DNA of 64,000 nt from Cellulomonas shaoxiangyii (GTDB lineage: Bacteria; Actinomycetota; Actinomycetes; Actinomycetales; Cellulomonadaceae). The notes under the pieces were generated by a model, which was not told where the DNA came from, searched no databases, and saw only the letters and a program-made list of their open reading frames with translations. Location of the stretch: positions 1,984,001 to 2,048,000 of the forward strand of contig NZ_CP039291.1 in assembly GCF_004798685.1 (NCBI RefSeq). Reading direction: 5' to 3'. A program made the translations under genes and the position numbers. Of this stretch, positions 9,110 to 16,930 are shown one piece after another (positions within the stretch are counted from its first letter, which is position 1; each line of letters starts with the position of its first letter).

Positions 9110-10185
9110 ATGGACGCAGGCACGGCATGGGTGCTGCACGTCGACCTCGACCAGTCGTCGCGGCCGTCGAGGTGCTGCGCCGACCCGAGCTGGCGGGCCG
9201 GCCCGTCGTCGTGGGCGGTCGGGGCGACCCGAGCGAGCGCGGGGTCGTGTCCACCGCGTCGTACGAGGCGCGGGCGTTCGGCGTGCGCTCCGGGATGCCG
9301 TTGCGCGTCGCCGCGCGCAAGCTGCCCGACGCCGTCTTCCTCCCCGTCGACGCTCCCGAGTACGAGCGTGCGTCGGAGCAGGTCATGACCGCGCTGCGGT
9401 CGCTGGGGGCCGTGGTGGAGGTGCTCGGCTGGGACGAGGCCTTCCTCGGGGCGGTGACCGACGACCCCGAGGCGCTGGCGCACCGGGCGCAGCAGGCGGT
9501 CCTGACCGCGACCCGGCTGCGCTGCTCGGTCGGCATCGGCGACAACAAGGTCCGCGCCAAGATCGCGACGGAGCACGGCAAGCCCGCCGGCACGTTCCGC
9601 CTCACCGCCGAGAACTGGTCGCAGGTGATGGGCGCGCGCCCGACGATCGAGCTGTGGGGTGTCGGCACGAAGGTGTCGCGACGGCTGGAGACGCTCGGGG
9701 TCAGGACCGTGGACGAGCTCGCCGCGGCGCCCGTCGACGCCCTGGTGACGGAGTTCGGGCCCCGGATGGGCGTCTGGTACCACGAGCTGGGGCAGGGCCT
9801 CGGGCCCACGACGGTGGACGACCGGCCCTGGGTGCCGCGGGGTCACGGCCGCGAGACCACGTTCCAGGAGAACCTCACGACGCCCGCGCAGGCACGCGAG
9901 GCGGTGCGCACGCTGGCGGGCCAGGTCCTCGAGGACGTCGCGCAGGACGGGCGTGCGGTCGTCCGGGTCGCGCTCAAGGTGCGCTACGCGCCCTTCGTCA
10001 CGACCGGCGCGAGCCGCACGCTCGACGCGCCGACGCGCGACCCGGCGACGATCCTCGCCGCCGTGCTGGCGCTCGCCGACAGGCTCGAGGACCGTGAGAT
10101 CCGGCTCCTGGGCGTGCGCGCGGAGATGCTGATGCCCGACGACGCCGACCCCGCGGCGCGCACGCCCGTGCGCGGCCGCATCTGA
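9110..10185 (+). pseudogene. dinB: Y-family DNA polymerase (DinB/Pol IV-like), frameshifted near its start
   Basis: Translesion polymerase of about 358 codons with a one-base disruption. From the ATG at 9110 the frame reads MDAGTAWVLHVDLDQ and then runs out of frame; the rest of the protein (VAAVEVLRRPELAGRPVVVGG onward to 10185) continues one frame over. Adding one base near 9155 would restore LDQFVAAVE, the expected form of the D-x-D-x-F-F-A-x-V-E metal-binding motif. The second acidic motif, GWDEAFLG, is intact, as are the thumb and little-finger parts. Starts inside the second frame would lose the first catalytic Asp. It is either a recent pseudogene or a sequence error; no long homopolymer is present at the site. 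Confidence 0.75.
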
Positions 10186-10325
10186 GTCGCAGCGCGCCGG
10201 TCGCGTCCGGACGGGTCGGGCCGGTCCTAGGGCGTGTCTCCCAACCAGTCCCGCTGCTCTCCCCCGTGTAGCGGGGCCTCCCAACGTCGACGCGCGCCGC
10301 ATGGTCGTGCGGGAAGGTGGTCGCC

Positions 10326-10469
10326 ATGTGTGGCAGGTACGCCAGTGCGCGCAGAGACGCCGACATCGCCGGTGCCCTAGCGGTGCAGGAGATCGTCGAC
10401 GAGGAGACGCCGCCGTCGTGGAACGTCGCCCCGCAGCCGAAGGGCTGGTCGCGTCCCTGCCCGGCCTAG
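10326..10469 (+). pseudogene. SRAP (YedK/HMCES) gene remnant, 5' part only
   Basis: The reading frame gives MCGRYASARRDADIAGA and, about 30 residues in, PPSWNVAP, then stops after 47 codons. MCGRYA with the catalytic Cys2 and the WN-x-AP motif are hallmarks of SRAP proteins, which crosslink to abasic sites in single-stranded DNA and are usually 200-250 aa. The remaining three quarters are not seen downstream, so this is a truncated remnant. It lies close to the broken polymerase gene in a stretch of decayed genes. Confidence 0.65.
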
Positions 10470-10520
10470 GCCTGGCGATGAGCGAGTGCGCCGGGACCCG
10501 ACACTGCCGGGTGTCGTCGC

Positions 10521-10806
10521 CTACAGGAACAGCTTGAGCGTGTCCTCGTCGATGTCGAACGGCCCGGTGACGTAGACGCCCTCGTAGTTGCCCATGGGGA
10601 ACTTGTGGTCGCGGACCACGAGGACATCCCCGCCCGCGATGATCCCCAGCGTCCGTGTCTTTCGAGTGCGCCGGCTGGACCTCCGCCAGGATGGCCGTCG
10701 ACTCGACGAGGGTGACCTCTCCGCGGTCTACCGCCGCCAGCAGCGACTTCAGGCACTCAAAGTCTGGGTCACCCTGGATGACGCCGATGAGAGCAGAGGC
10801 GTCCAA
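10521..10806 (-). pseudogene. PIN-domain (VapC-like) gene remnant with internal deletion
   Basis: Two parts of a PIN-domain protein lie in different frames. The 5' part reads DASALIGVIQGDPDFECLKS, the usual VapC N-terminus with its first catalytic Asp, and continues to about position 10655. The 3' part, in another frame, reads GIIAGGDVLVVRDHKF, then MGNYEGVYVTGPF, and ends at a TAG (10521-10523). The middle of the domain is missing and no proper ATG remains; a TAG lies seven codons upstream of the DASALIG Asp. No antitoxin gene is recognisable beside it. Non-functional. Confidence 0.55.
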
Positions 10807-11386
10807 AGGGCGCTCTCGATCTTGCTAGGCGGGCCGCGGTCGGCCCGAGCAGGGTCCGGGCGAACCGGTCCTCCACGTAGAGGGAAGCCTGCGGCGCGAG
10901 CGCTGCCGGGACCGTCAGTGCGTCTCCGACGGGTACCGCCACGAACACCGAGACTGCTGCGGATGCGATTTTGCCGCCCTCCGCGGTGGGCAGCGGCAGG
11001 TACGGGGATGCGACGCGGGACGGCACCCGGCGGCGCTGCACGTCGGGCACAGCCAGCCCCGATGTACGCGCTGACCACGAGGTGCCCGGCGTCTCGGAGC
11101 CAGCCGCGCAGGGCCCTGTGGACGCTGACGGCGGCACGGGTGGGCGCGCGGACCGGCGCCACGATGAGGAGCGGGTCCACCGTCGACCCCGTCGGGGAGA
11201 CGGTCGCCGGGGACCGGTCATGACTGTCCAGCCTGCAGATCTCCTCGCGGTCGACCCCGACCCGACGAGCCGGGGCCGCGGCGGCTCGAGGGTGCCTGGA
11301 CATGGGCCGTGGTAGTGCTCGCACCACCACGGTCGGGGTGCACGCACCATCGTGGCCGCACCGGACCCGAACCTAGCGTTGCCGAC
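10807..11386. other. Non-coding or decayed stretch
   Basis: No convincing intact gene. On the minus strand two different frames look protein-like in succession (AVSVHRALRGWLRDAGHLVVSA near 11070-11140, then GGKIASAAVSVFVAVPVGDA near 10910-10985), as expected of an older frameshifted gene, but I cannot name a family. Codon usage in the overlapping open frames does not favour any of them. Confidence 0.35.
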
Positions 11387-11597
11387 ATGGACACCCCGTC
11401 GACAACCACCCCGTCCCGCGCCGCACGATCGGCGTCACCCTCACGTCCCTCGCCGTCCTCGGCGGTCTCGTCCTGACGGGCACGCAGTCGGTGCTGGCCG
11501 ACAACCGTCCCTCGCCCCGAGCACCTCGCCGACATCGGACCCCGCACACCCGGGCCCGCGTGAACCCCAGACCGGAACGGGTGAACGGGTGAGCTGA
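11387..11597 (+). pseudogene. Remnant of a small exported protein (two frameshifts)
   Basis: From the ATG at 11387 the intended product can be followed across three frames. MDTP is followed by a signal-peptide-like stretch, VPRRTIGVTLTSLAVLGGLV, then LTGTQSVLADN. A Ser/Thr/Pro-rich tail, PSLAPSTSPTSDPAHPG, ends at 11597. Each uninterrupted frame is short and lacks one of these parts, so the gene looks broken by two single-base changes. A TAGCGT hexamer lies about ten bases before the ATG and could be the former -10 of a leaderless transcript. Reconstruction is by eye. Confidence 0.4.
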
Positions 11598-11683
11598 TCA
11601 CGACGTCTCGAACCGAGAAGCACTCGACAGCCGTGCGCTGCACAGCCGACAGACACGCGGCGCCCGACCTGCAGAGGAGAGCA

Positions 11684-12547
11684 ATGAGCAGCTCGAACAC
11701 TCTCGGAGAGTTCCTTCGGGCGCGCCGAGCCCAGCTCGTCCCGGACCCGGCATCACCGTCCGACCGCCGCCGCGTCCCGGGTCTGCGACGCGAGGAGATC
11801 GCCCGCAGCGCCAGCATCAGTGTCGACTACTACGCCCGGATCGAGCAGGGACGGGCGGGCGTCGTCTCGGACGAGGTCCTGCAGGCCCTCGTCGATGCTC
11901 TGGCGCTCAGCGTCGAGCAGCGGACTCATCTGTTCGCGTTGGCTCGTCCACGCCACGTCGTCCCCGTCACGCCGGGAGAGGGCATCGCGATCACCGGCCT
12001 GCGGACGCTGGCGGAGCTGACTGCTGCACCAGCGATGGTGGTCGATCGGCGGTACACGATCGTCGTGGCGAACACCCTGCTCCAGATCCTGATCTCGCCG
12101 CCAGACGTGGTTCCGAGCGCGACCTCGGTGCCCGGCAGCATGGCTGAGTTCGTCTTCCTGGACCGGCGGTCCTCCGAGGTCTTCGCCGACTGGCCGGTGG
12201 CGGCACGAGGTGTCCTGACCCGGTTGAGGTTCCAAGCAGCCCGTCATCCGCGGGACGACGCACTGACGGAGCTCATCACCGACCTCCACGGTCGGAGCCG
12301 GTGGTTCGCAGACCACTGGTCCGACCCGCACATGGACGGCCTGTGGGCCGAGTCCGGCAGCATCGTGCACCCCCGGTGGGGCACCTATCGGTACAACCTG
12401 CTCACGCTGACCTCCCCGGCCCATGAGGAGTACATGGTCCACGCCTACGTCCCCTCCGACGCACCCGCTGTCGAGGTCGCTCACCACCTTCGTCACGCGC
12501 ACCTGCGTCGATCGTCCTCGTCTGCGTCCCACAACCGATCCACCTGA
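11684..12547 (+). CDS. XRE-family regulator with MmyB-like ligand-binding domain
   Basis: Transcriptional regulator, 287 aa. The N-terminus carries a helix-turn-helix of the HTH_31 type (LGEFLRARRAQLVPD ... RRVPGLRREEIA ... SVDYYARIEQGR, residues 6-60). The rest matches the MmyB/MLTR ligand-binding domain family (PAMVVDRRYTIVVANTL, and DPHMDGLWAESG ... HPRWGTYRYN near the end), which binds small hydrophobic ligands and usually controls a neighbouring oxidoreductase. No such neighbour is present here. ATG at 11684 follows a GAGGAGA site by four bases. It is one of only two intact genes in the decayed island and may control the NLP-GH30 gene downstream, which is inference. Confidence 0.88.
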   Translation: MSSSNTLGEFLRARRAQLVPDPASPSDRRRVPGLRREEIARSASISVDYYARIEQGRAGVVSDEVLQALVDALALSVEQRTHLFALARPRHVVPVTPGEGIAITGLRTLAELTAAPAMVVDRRYTIVVANTLLQILISPPDVVPSATSVPGSMAEFVFLDRRSSEVFADWPVAARGVLTRLRFQAARHPRDDALTELITDLHGRSRWFADHWSDPHMDGLWAESGSIVHPRWGTYRYNLLTLTSPAHEEYMVHAYVPSDAPAVEVAHHLRHAHLRRSSSSASHNRST

Positions 12548-12811
12548 CCGCAGGCGCATGACCCCGAAGGTGGTTGCGGGAGTCCTCGGTAGCACAGGGT
12601 CTGGCTGCTCGACCGGCGTCGCTGGAAGGATCGACGCGCCAGGCTGATGCTCACGCAAGGTAATCGACAGCGCAGCCACCAGCCGAGGCCGGTTCCGTTC
12701 CTGGCACGAATCTCACGTCCCTGCGAATCTCGGCGACATCCGACGCGGGCAGCTTCCTCGATCACGCGCCGACCTCGGTGGTCGATCCTCTCGACTCAAA
12801 CGGAGGCACCA

Positions 12812-15800
12812 GTGCGCATTCTGAAGATGAGGGCACAGCCCGGCGGTCCGAGACCCGCCACGCGGCCGAGGTCGATCGGCTCACGGCGGCGCGGTGTCAG
12901 GCGAAAGGCGAGGGTCCCACTGACCGCCGCCCTGGTGACCATCGTCACCGGGCTCGGCCTGGTTGTGCCTGCCGCCAGCGCGACAGCAGCAGAGCCGGAC
13001 CCGCCGCGGGCGCTTCCGCAGAACGCCTCAGCGGACGAGCTGAAATGGCAACCGGTTCTCGACTACGACACCGACGGGTGTTACAACGTCCCGGCCATCG
13101 GACCTGACGGCACCATCGCGCAGGGCCTGCCGCACAGCAACGTCGGGCTCGCGGCCGATTGCCGCGACCAGTCCGACCTGGACAACACCAATACCTACTC
13201 GCGGTCGCGGTGCAACTCGGGGTGGTGCGTCTACCTCTACGCGTACTATTTCGAGAAGGACGTCGCTACGGGCGACACTCCTGCCAGCGCGGGGCACAGG
13301 CACGACTGGGAGCACATCGCGGTCTGGGTCAAGGACGACAAGGCTGAGTACGTGTCGACGTCGGCTCACGGCAAATACGATCCCGAGCCGGCCGACAACA
13401 TCCGCTGGGAGGGCACTCATCCCAAGATCGTGTACCACAAGGACGGGGGCCGGACCCACGCCTTCCGCTTCGCCGCTGCCGGCGACGAGCCGCCGGAGAA
13501 CCACTACCACAACTGGCGTCGGTCCGCGCTCGTGGGTTACGACGGCTTCCCGGCGGGCCTGCGGGACAAGCTCGTCAATCACGCCTTTGGCTCGGCGACG
13601 CTAGCCATCAAGGATTCGCAGTTCGCGTCTAACATCGAGTCGTCCATTCCCAGGTCCTGGCAGTGCACGCCGCGCCAGGGCGGCGACTTCTGCAACCCCG
13701 ACGGAGGGGGACCCGCCTTCCCGTTCGACGCGAACGTCGACGACAGGCCGCCACCTCCGCAGGACGTCCCCGCGCTGCCCAACGAACCGCCGCCGAACCC
13801 GTACCCGTCGGACGCCAGGACCTTCACCGTCGAGGCGGGCGGGACGTCCTTCTCCGCGACGCAGCCGAGGAACTCGGTGGCGACCTACACCTGGACCGAC
13901 GGCGAGCACCCGGAAGAGTGGCTGACCAGCGCCAGCGGCAGTGAGCTGAACCGGACGATGACCAAGATGACGGTGGCCGCCTACGGCGCAGCGACGGAGA
14001 CCATCTCCGTCGATGCGGGGCGCACCCATCAGACGATCGACGGGTTCGGTGGTGCGATGACCGACTCTGCGGCCGCGCTCATTCTCGGTTCCCCGAACCG
14101 TGACGACGCCATGAACCGTCTGTTCGGCACCGGCCCTGGGCAGGCCGGTCTGACGATGGTGCGTTCGCCGATGGGTTCGAGCGACCTGATGGCGGACGGC
14201 AACGACTTCCACACCTACGAAGACGTGCGGGGCAGCTTCTCCGTCGATGCGTTCGCGAGTGACAGGCGCCAGATCGAGGCGCTGCAGCAGGCGAAGAGGA
14301 TCGTCGGGAGCAAGGACTTCAAGCTCATCGGCACGCCGTGGAGCGCGCCGGGCTGGGCCAAGCGCGGGGGATCGCTGAGAGCCAGAGGGTGTGGGATCGA
14401 GGCGAACGAGCTCGACGTGCGGCAGGCGGGCGCGTATGCCGACTACTTCACGAAGTACGTCGCCGCGTACGACGCGAAGGGGATCAAGCCGTGGATGGTG
14501 TCGCTGCAGAACGAACCGCAGAACTGCAAGACCGCGATGCCGACCACGCTGCTGTCGGCGAGCGACTCGGTCGTTCTGGGCAAGGAGCTCCAGGCACGCC
14601 TGCCCGGTGACGTGAAGGTGCTGGGCTGGGACCACAACTGGAACGACAAGCACTACGTCGACGCCCTGACCGCCAGCGGCAGCGTCGACGCGGTCGGCTA
14701 CCACTGCTACGACGGCAACCACTACGCCAACCAGACCACCGCGGTCGCGACCTACATGACGGAGTGCTCCGGGTTCACCGACTCCAGCGCCAACGTGGAG
14801 CAGAACCTCGGGTGGGAGGTGGCGAACATGCTGATGGGCCCGCTGCGGCACGGTTCCAAGGGCTCGATCTACTGGAGCCTGGCCCAGGACCAGAACGGCA
14901 ACCCGCGCCTGAACGGTCCCGACGCGTGCGGCACCTGCCGCGGCATGCTCACCAAGAACGCCGCCGGTCAGATCGAACCGAGCCAGGACTTCTACTACTT
15001 CGCACAGTTCTCCGCGTTCGTACGCCCCGGCTCGGTGCGCATCGAGTCCACCAACTCCGGCGACGTGTCCACCGTCGCGTTCCGCAACGGCAACACCACG
15101 ACGCTGGTGGCTCTGGTCTCCTCCCACCACGCGGACGGCGGAAAGGCCGGCTCCGACGAACGGGACCTCCGGCGGCACATCGTGCAGTTCGACGGAGAGA
15201 ACGTGGCGCAGAAGACCGCCTGGCTCGTCGGCGCCGACGGGTACCGCCGGTGGATCAGTGACGGCTCGACCTTCAACTGCCTGAAGTACGACGCTGGCAT
15301 GCAGGGTCCCGACAGCCTGCCCGGTGGCGCCCTGGACAAGCACATCAACCTCGAGCACGTGTGGGCGGTCTGCGGTGCCTACACCATGGGCGCCCGAAGT
15401 CAGCTCGAGGTCGGCACGTACATCAAGTCCGGCGGCGGGGCCCGCCTGACCCTGACCGCCGACGGGCTGCGCGCGCTCGACACCCTCGGGGAGACCCGGT
15501 GGACGCCACCGGGGTCCGGTGACCGGCTCATCCTCGAAGAGGACAACAACCTGGTGCTGTACGCCGGCAGCCGGGTGGTGTGGGCGAGCAACACGGTCGG
15601 CTCCGGAGCGGCCTGGCTGTCGATCCGCGACGACGGGACATTCGTGCTGACCGACAAGGCCAACAAGGTCGTGTGGGTCAGTGACACCGGCACCCGGGAC
15701 TACCGGCGCAGGATCGTGCAGTACGACGGTGACGGCGCCGCCCAGAAGACCGCCTGGTTCGTCGGCAACGACGGGAACCGTCGCTGGATCCCCGACCTGC

Positions 15801-16213
15801 CCACCTACGAGTGCCTGCGCGACGCCGGCTCCGGCAACGCCGTCTCCCTCAGCAGCGACGTACTCGACAAGGTGCCCAACCTCACCGACGTGTGGGCGGT
15901 CTGCGGCGGCGACCGGATCGGCGCCGACAGTGCGCTCGAGGCGAAAGGACACCTCAGGGCCGGGGACTACCGGCTCACCCTCAGCGCCACCGAGCTGGTC
16001 CTGACCCGCAACGGCACCCGCGTGTGGGCCGCCGGGCAGGGCGGCGAGCAGCTCAAGCTCCAGACCGACGGCAACCTGGTCATGTACGACAAGGAGGGTC
16101 GCTCGACCTGGGCCACCAACACCAAGGGCACGAGCGCCGGGTGGCTGGTCCTGGGCACGGACGGATCTCTTCGCCTCTACGACGACGGCGGGAAGCAGGT
16201 GTGGAGCCGCTGA
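12812..16213 (+). CDS. Secreted NLP (NPP1) toxin domain - GH30 glycosidase - two bulb-type lectin modules
   Basis: Multidomain exported protein, 1133 aa. The GTG at 12812 is chosen for its GGAGG site five bases upstream; an Arg-rich n-region and hydrophobic stretch end near SATA-AEP (about residue 60). Residues 75-285 form a necrosis- and ethylene-inducing-like (NLP) domain with the diagnostic heptapeptide GHRHDWE at 161-167. A Pro-rich linker leads to a GH30 domain (about 395-780): TIDGFGGAMTDSAA, acid/base E568 in LQNEPQ, probable nucleophile E651 in TECSG, and a GSIYWSLAQDQNG strand. Two homologous modules follow (787-964, 965-1133). Each has an IVQ(F/Y)DG...QKTAW(L/F)VG...RRWI...VWAVCG unit and a bulb-lectin repeat; QTDGNLVMY in the second fits the mannose-site consensus, the first has Glu for Gln. 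The NLP plus glycosidase plus lectin order suggests attack on plant membrane glycosphingolipids or a host wall. Confidence 0.9.
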   Translation: MRILKMRAQPGGPRPATRPRSIGSRRRGVRRKARVPLTAALVTIVTGLGLVVPAASATAAEPDPPRALPQNASADELKWQPVLDYDTDGCYNVPAIGPDGTIAQGLPHSNVGLAADCRDQSDLDNTNTYSRSRCNSGWCVYLYAYYFEKDVATGDTPASAGHRHDWEHIAVWVKDDKAEYVSTSAHGKYDPEPADNIRWEGTHPKIVYHKDGGRTHAFRFAAAGDEPPENHYHNWRRSALVGYDGFPAGLRDKLVNHAFGSATLAIKDSQFASNIESSIPRSWQCTPRQGGDFCNPDGGGPAFPFDANVDDRPPPPQDVPALPNEPPPNPYPSDARTFTVEAGGTSFSATQPRNSVATYTWTDGEHPEEWLTSASGSELNRTMTKMTVAAYGAATETISVDAGRTHQTIDGFGGAMTDSAAALILGSPNRDDAMNRLFGTGPGQAGLTMVRSPMGSSDLMADGNDFHTYEDVRGSFSVDAFASDRRQIEALQQAKRIVGSKDFKLIGTPWSAPGWAKRGGSLRARGCGIEANELDVRQAGAYADYFTKYVAAYDAKGIKPWMVSLQNEPQNCKTAMPTTLLSASDSVVLGKELQARLPGDVKVLGWDHNWNDKHYVDALTASGSVDAVGYHCYDGNHYANQTTAVATYMTECSGFTDSSANVEQNLGWEVANMLMGPLRHGSKGSIYWSLAQDQNGNPRLNGPDACGTCRGMLTKNAAGQIEPSQDFYYFAQFSAFVRPGSVRIESTNSGDVSTVAFRNGNTTTLVALVSSHHADGGKAGSDERDLRRHIVQFDGENVAQKTAWLVGADGYRRWISDGSTFNCLKYDAGMQGPDSLPGGALDKHINLEHVWAVCGAYTMGARSQLEVGTYIKSGGGARLTLTADGLRALDTLGETRWTPPGSGDRLILEEDNNLVLYAGSRVVWASNTVGSGAAWLSIRDDGTFVLTDKANKVVWVSDTGTRDYRRRIVQYDGDGAAQKTAWFVGNDGNRRWIPDLPTYECLRDAGSGNAVSLSSDVLDKVPNLTDVWAVCGGDRIGADSALEAKGHLRAGDYRLTLSATELVLTRNGTRVWAAGQGGEQLKLQTDGNLVMYDKEGRSTWATNTKGTSAGWLVLGTDGSLRLYDDGGKQVWSR

Positions 16214-16231
16214 CCCCTGCGAACCCACCCA

Positions 16232-16267
16232 GGACGGGCGTGCCCCTCGCGAAGGGCGCGCCCGTCC
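16232..16267 (+). terminator. Hairpin terminator after the NLP-GH30 gene
   Basis: GGACGGGCG-t-GCCC pairs with GGGC-g-CGCCCGTCC around a short loop, starting 19 bases after the stop. From its end to about 16521 I see no gene. Confidence 0.6.
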
Positions 16268-16521
16268 CGGCCCCCCCGCGCGGTCGTCACGAGGCGAGGT
16301 CGATCAGCGCTGCAGCAACTGCAAGTCGCACGCTGTCAGCATGCTTTCCATCAGCGAGTTCAGCCAGATGTGCCCACTGTCGCCGTCCGGTGGTGGTCAG
16401 TGACCATGTTGTCGATCGCTTTCAGATCGAGGTCGGGACGGCCTTTCAGGACGTCGTGAGAGCGCCCCTCGGCAAAGCTGGCACTGTCGCCTGAGCCGTG
16501 TCTCTCGAATCTGCGCGCGGG

Positions 16522-16735
16522 TCACCCGCGCGCAGGGACGGGCTCCACCACCCCAGCTTGCTTCCCGGCCTCCTCCAGCCAGGCCAGGTAGCGCGTTCGG
16601 AGGTCGGGAGCGACGGGGAGAATTTCGTCTCCGCCCAGCCGCACCGCGCCGCGCAGCGGACCCGAGACGATGAGCCACTCGAACCATCCACAGCCTCGGT
16701 GGCGAGCGGGATGGACCCCTGCCGCCGGGGCTCTC
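16522..16735 (-). pseudogene. SUKH (SMI1/KNR4) family remnant, C-terminal part
   Basis: The minus strand encodes GCGWFEWLIVSGPLRG, then VRLGGDEILPVAPDLRTRYL and AWLEEAGKQAGVVE before a TGA. The G-C-G-x-x-x-x-L-(I/V)-V-(S/T)-G-P-x-R-G core is typical of SMI1/KNR4 (SUKH) proteins, many of which are immunity proteins for contact-dependent or polymorphic toxins. Just upstream, IPLATE appears in a different frame, so a frameshift separates it from the core, and a stop precedes it. Only about the last third of a roughly 180-aa gene survives. Confidence 0.5.
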
Positions 16736-16866
16736 AGGCCTCATCGTCGGCTTGCTTCCACGCCTGCAGGGCCGCCGTGTGCTCCTCGACGCTGGGTGCG
16801 GGAAGGTGCAGCCGGTCGAGGTCCGCGGCACGGAGCCGCTCGGCCCACCCGGAGGATCTGCTCGTC
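16734..16866 (-). pseudogene. Unidentified gene remnant, C-terminal end
   Basis: A short protein-like tail, GWAERLRAADLDRLHLPAPS followed by VEEHTAALQAWKQADDEA, ends in a TGA at 16734-16736. The frame stays open upstream but changes character, turning into Arg-rich shadow of the cation transporter gene, so only the end of a former gene seems to be left. Family not recognised. Confidence 0.3.
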
Positions 16867-16930
16867 GAGTCCAAAACGTGCGAACCTATCCCGCCTCGGT
16901 TTCGACTCGAACAGGATTGGGATACGCGTC

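Noticed and set aside
6924-9809. 961-codon open frame on the minus strand
   Set aside because: Only its last 187 codons (the TetR gene) look like protein. The rest is antisense shadow of the exporter and polymerase genes, rich in Arg/Gly/Asp-Glu patterns produced by GC-rich codon bias.
10228-10290. Possible insertion-sequence end (GGCGTGTCTCCCAA) after the polymerase gene
   Set aside because: No matching inverted partner, target duplication or transposase fragment could be found within the island.
10588-11223. 211-codon plus-strand frame in the decayed island
   Set aside because: No recognisable fold and codon use unlike genuine genes. The minus strand here holds remnants with real PIN-domain character.
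13601-16228. 875-codon antisense frame opposite the NLP-GH30 gene
   Set aside because: No family motif, composition typical of antisense shadow; the plus strand has clear catalytic and structural motifs throughout.
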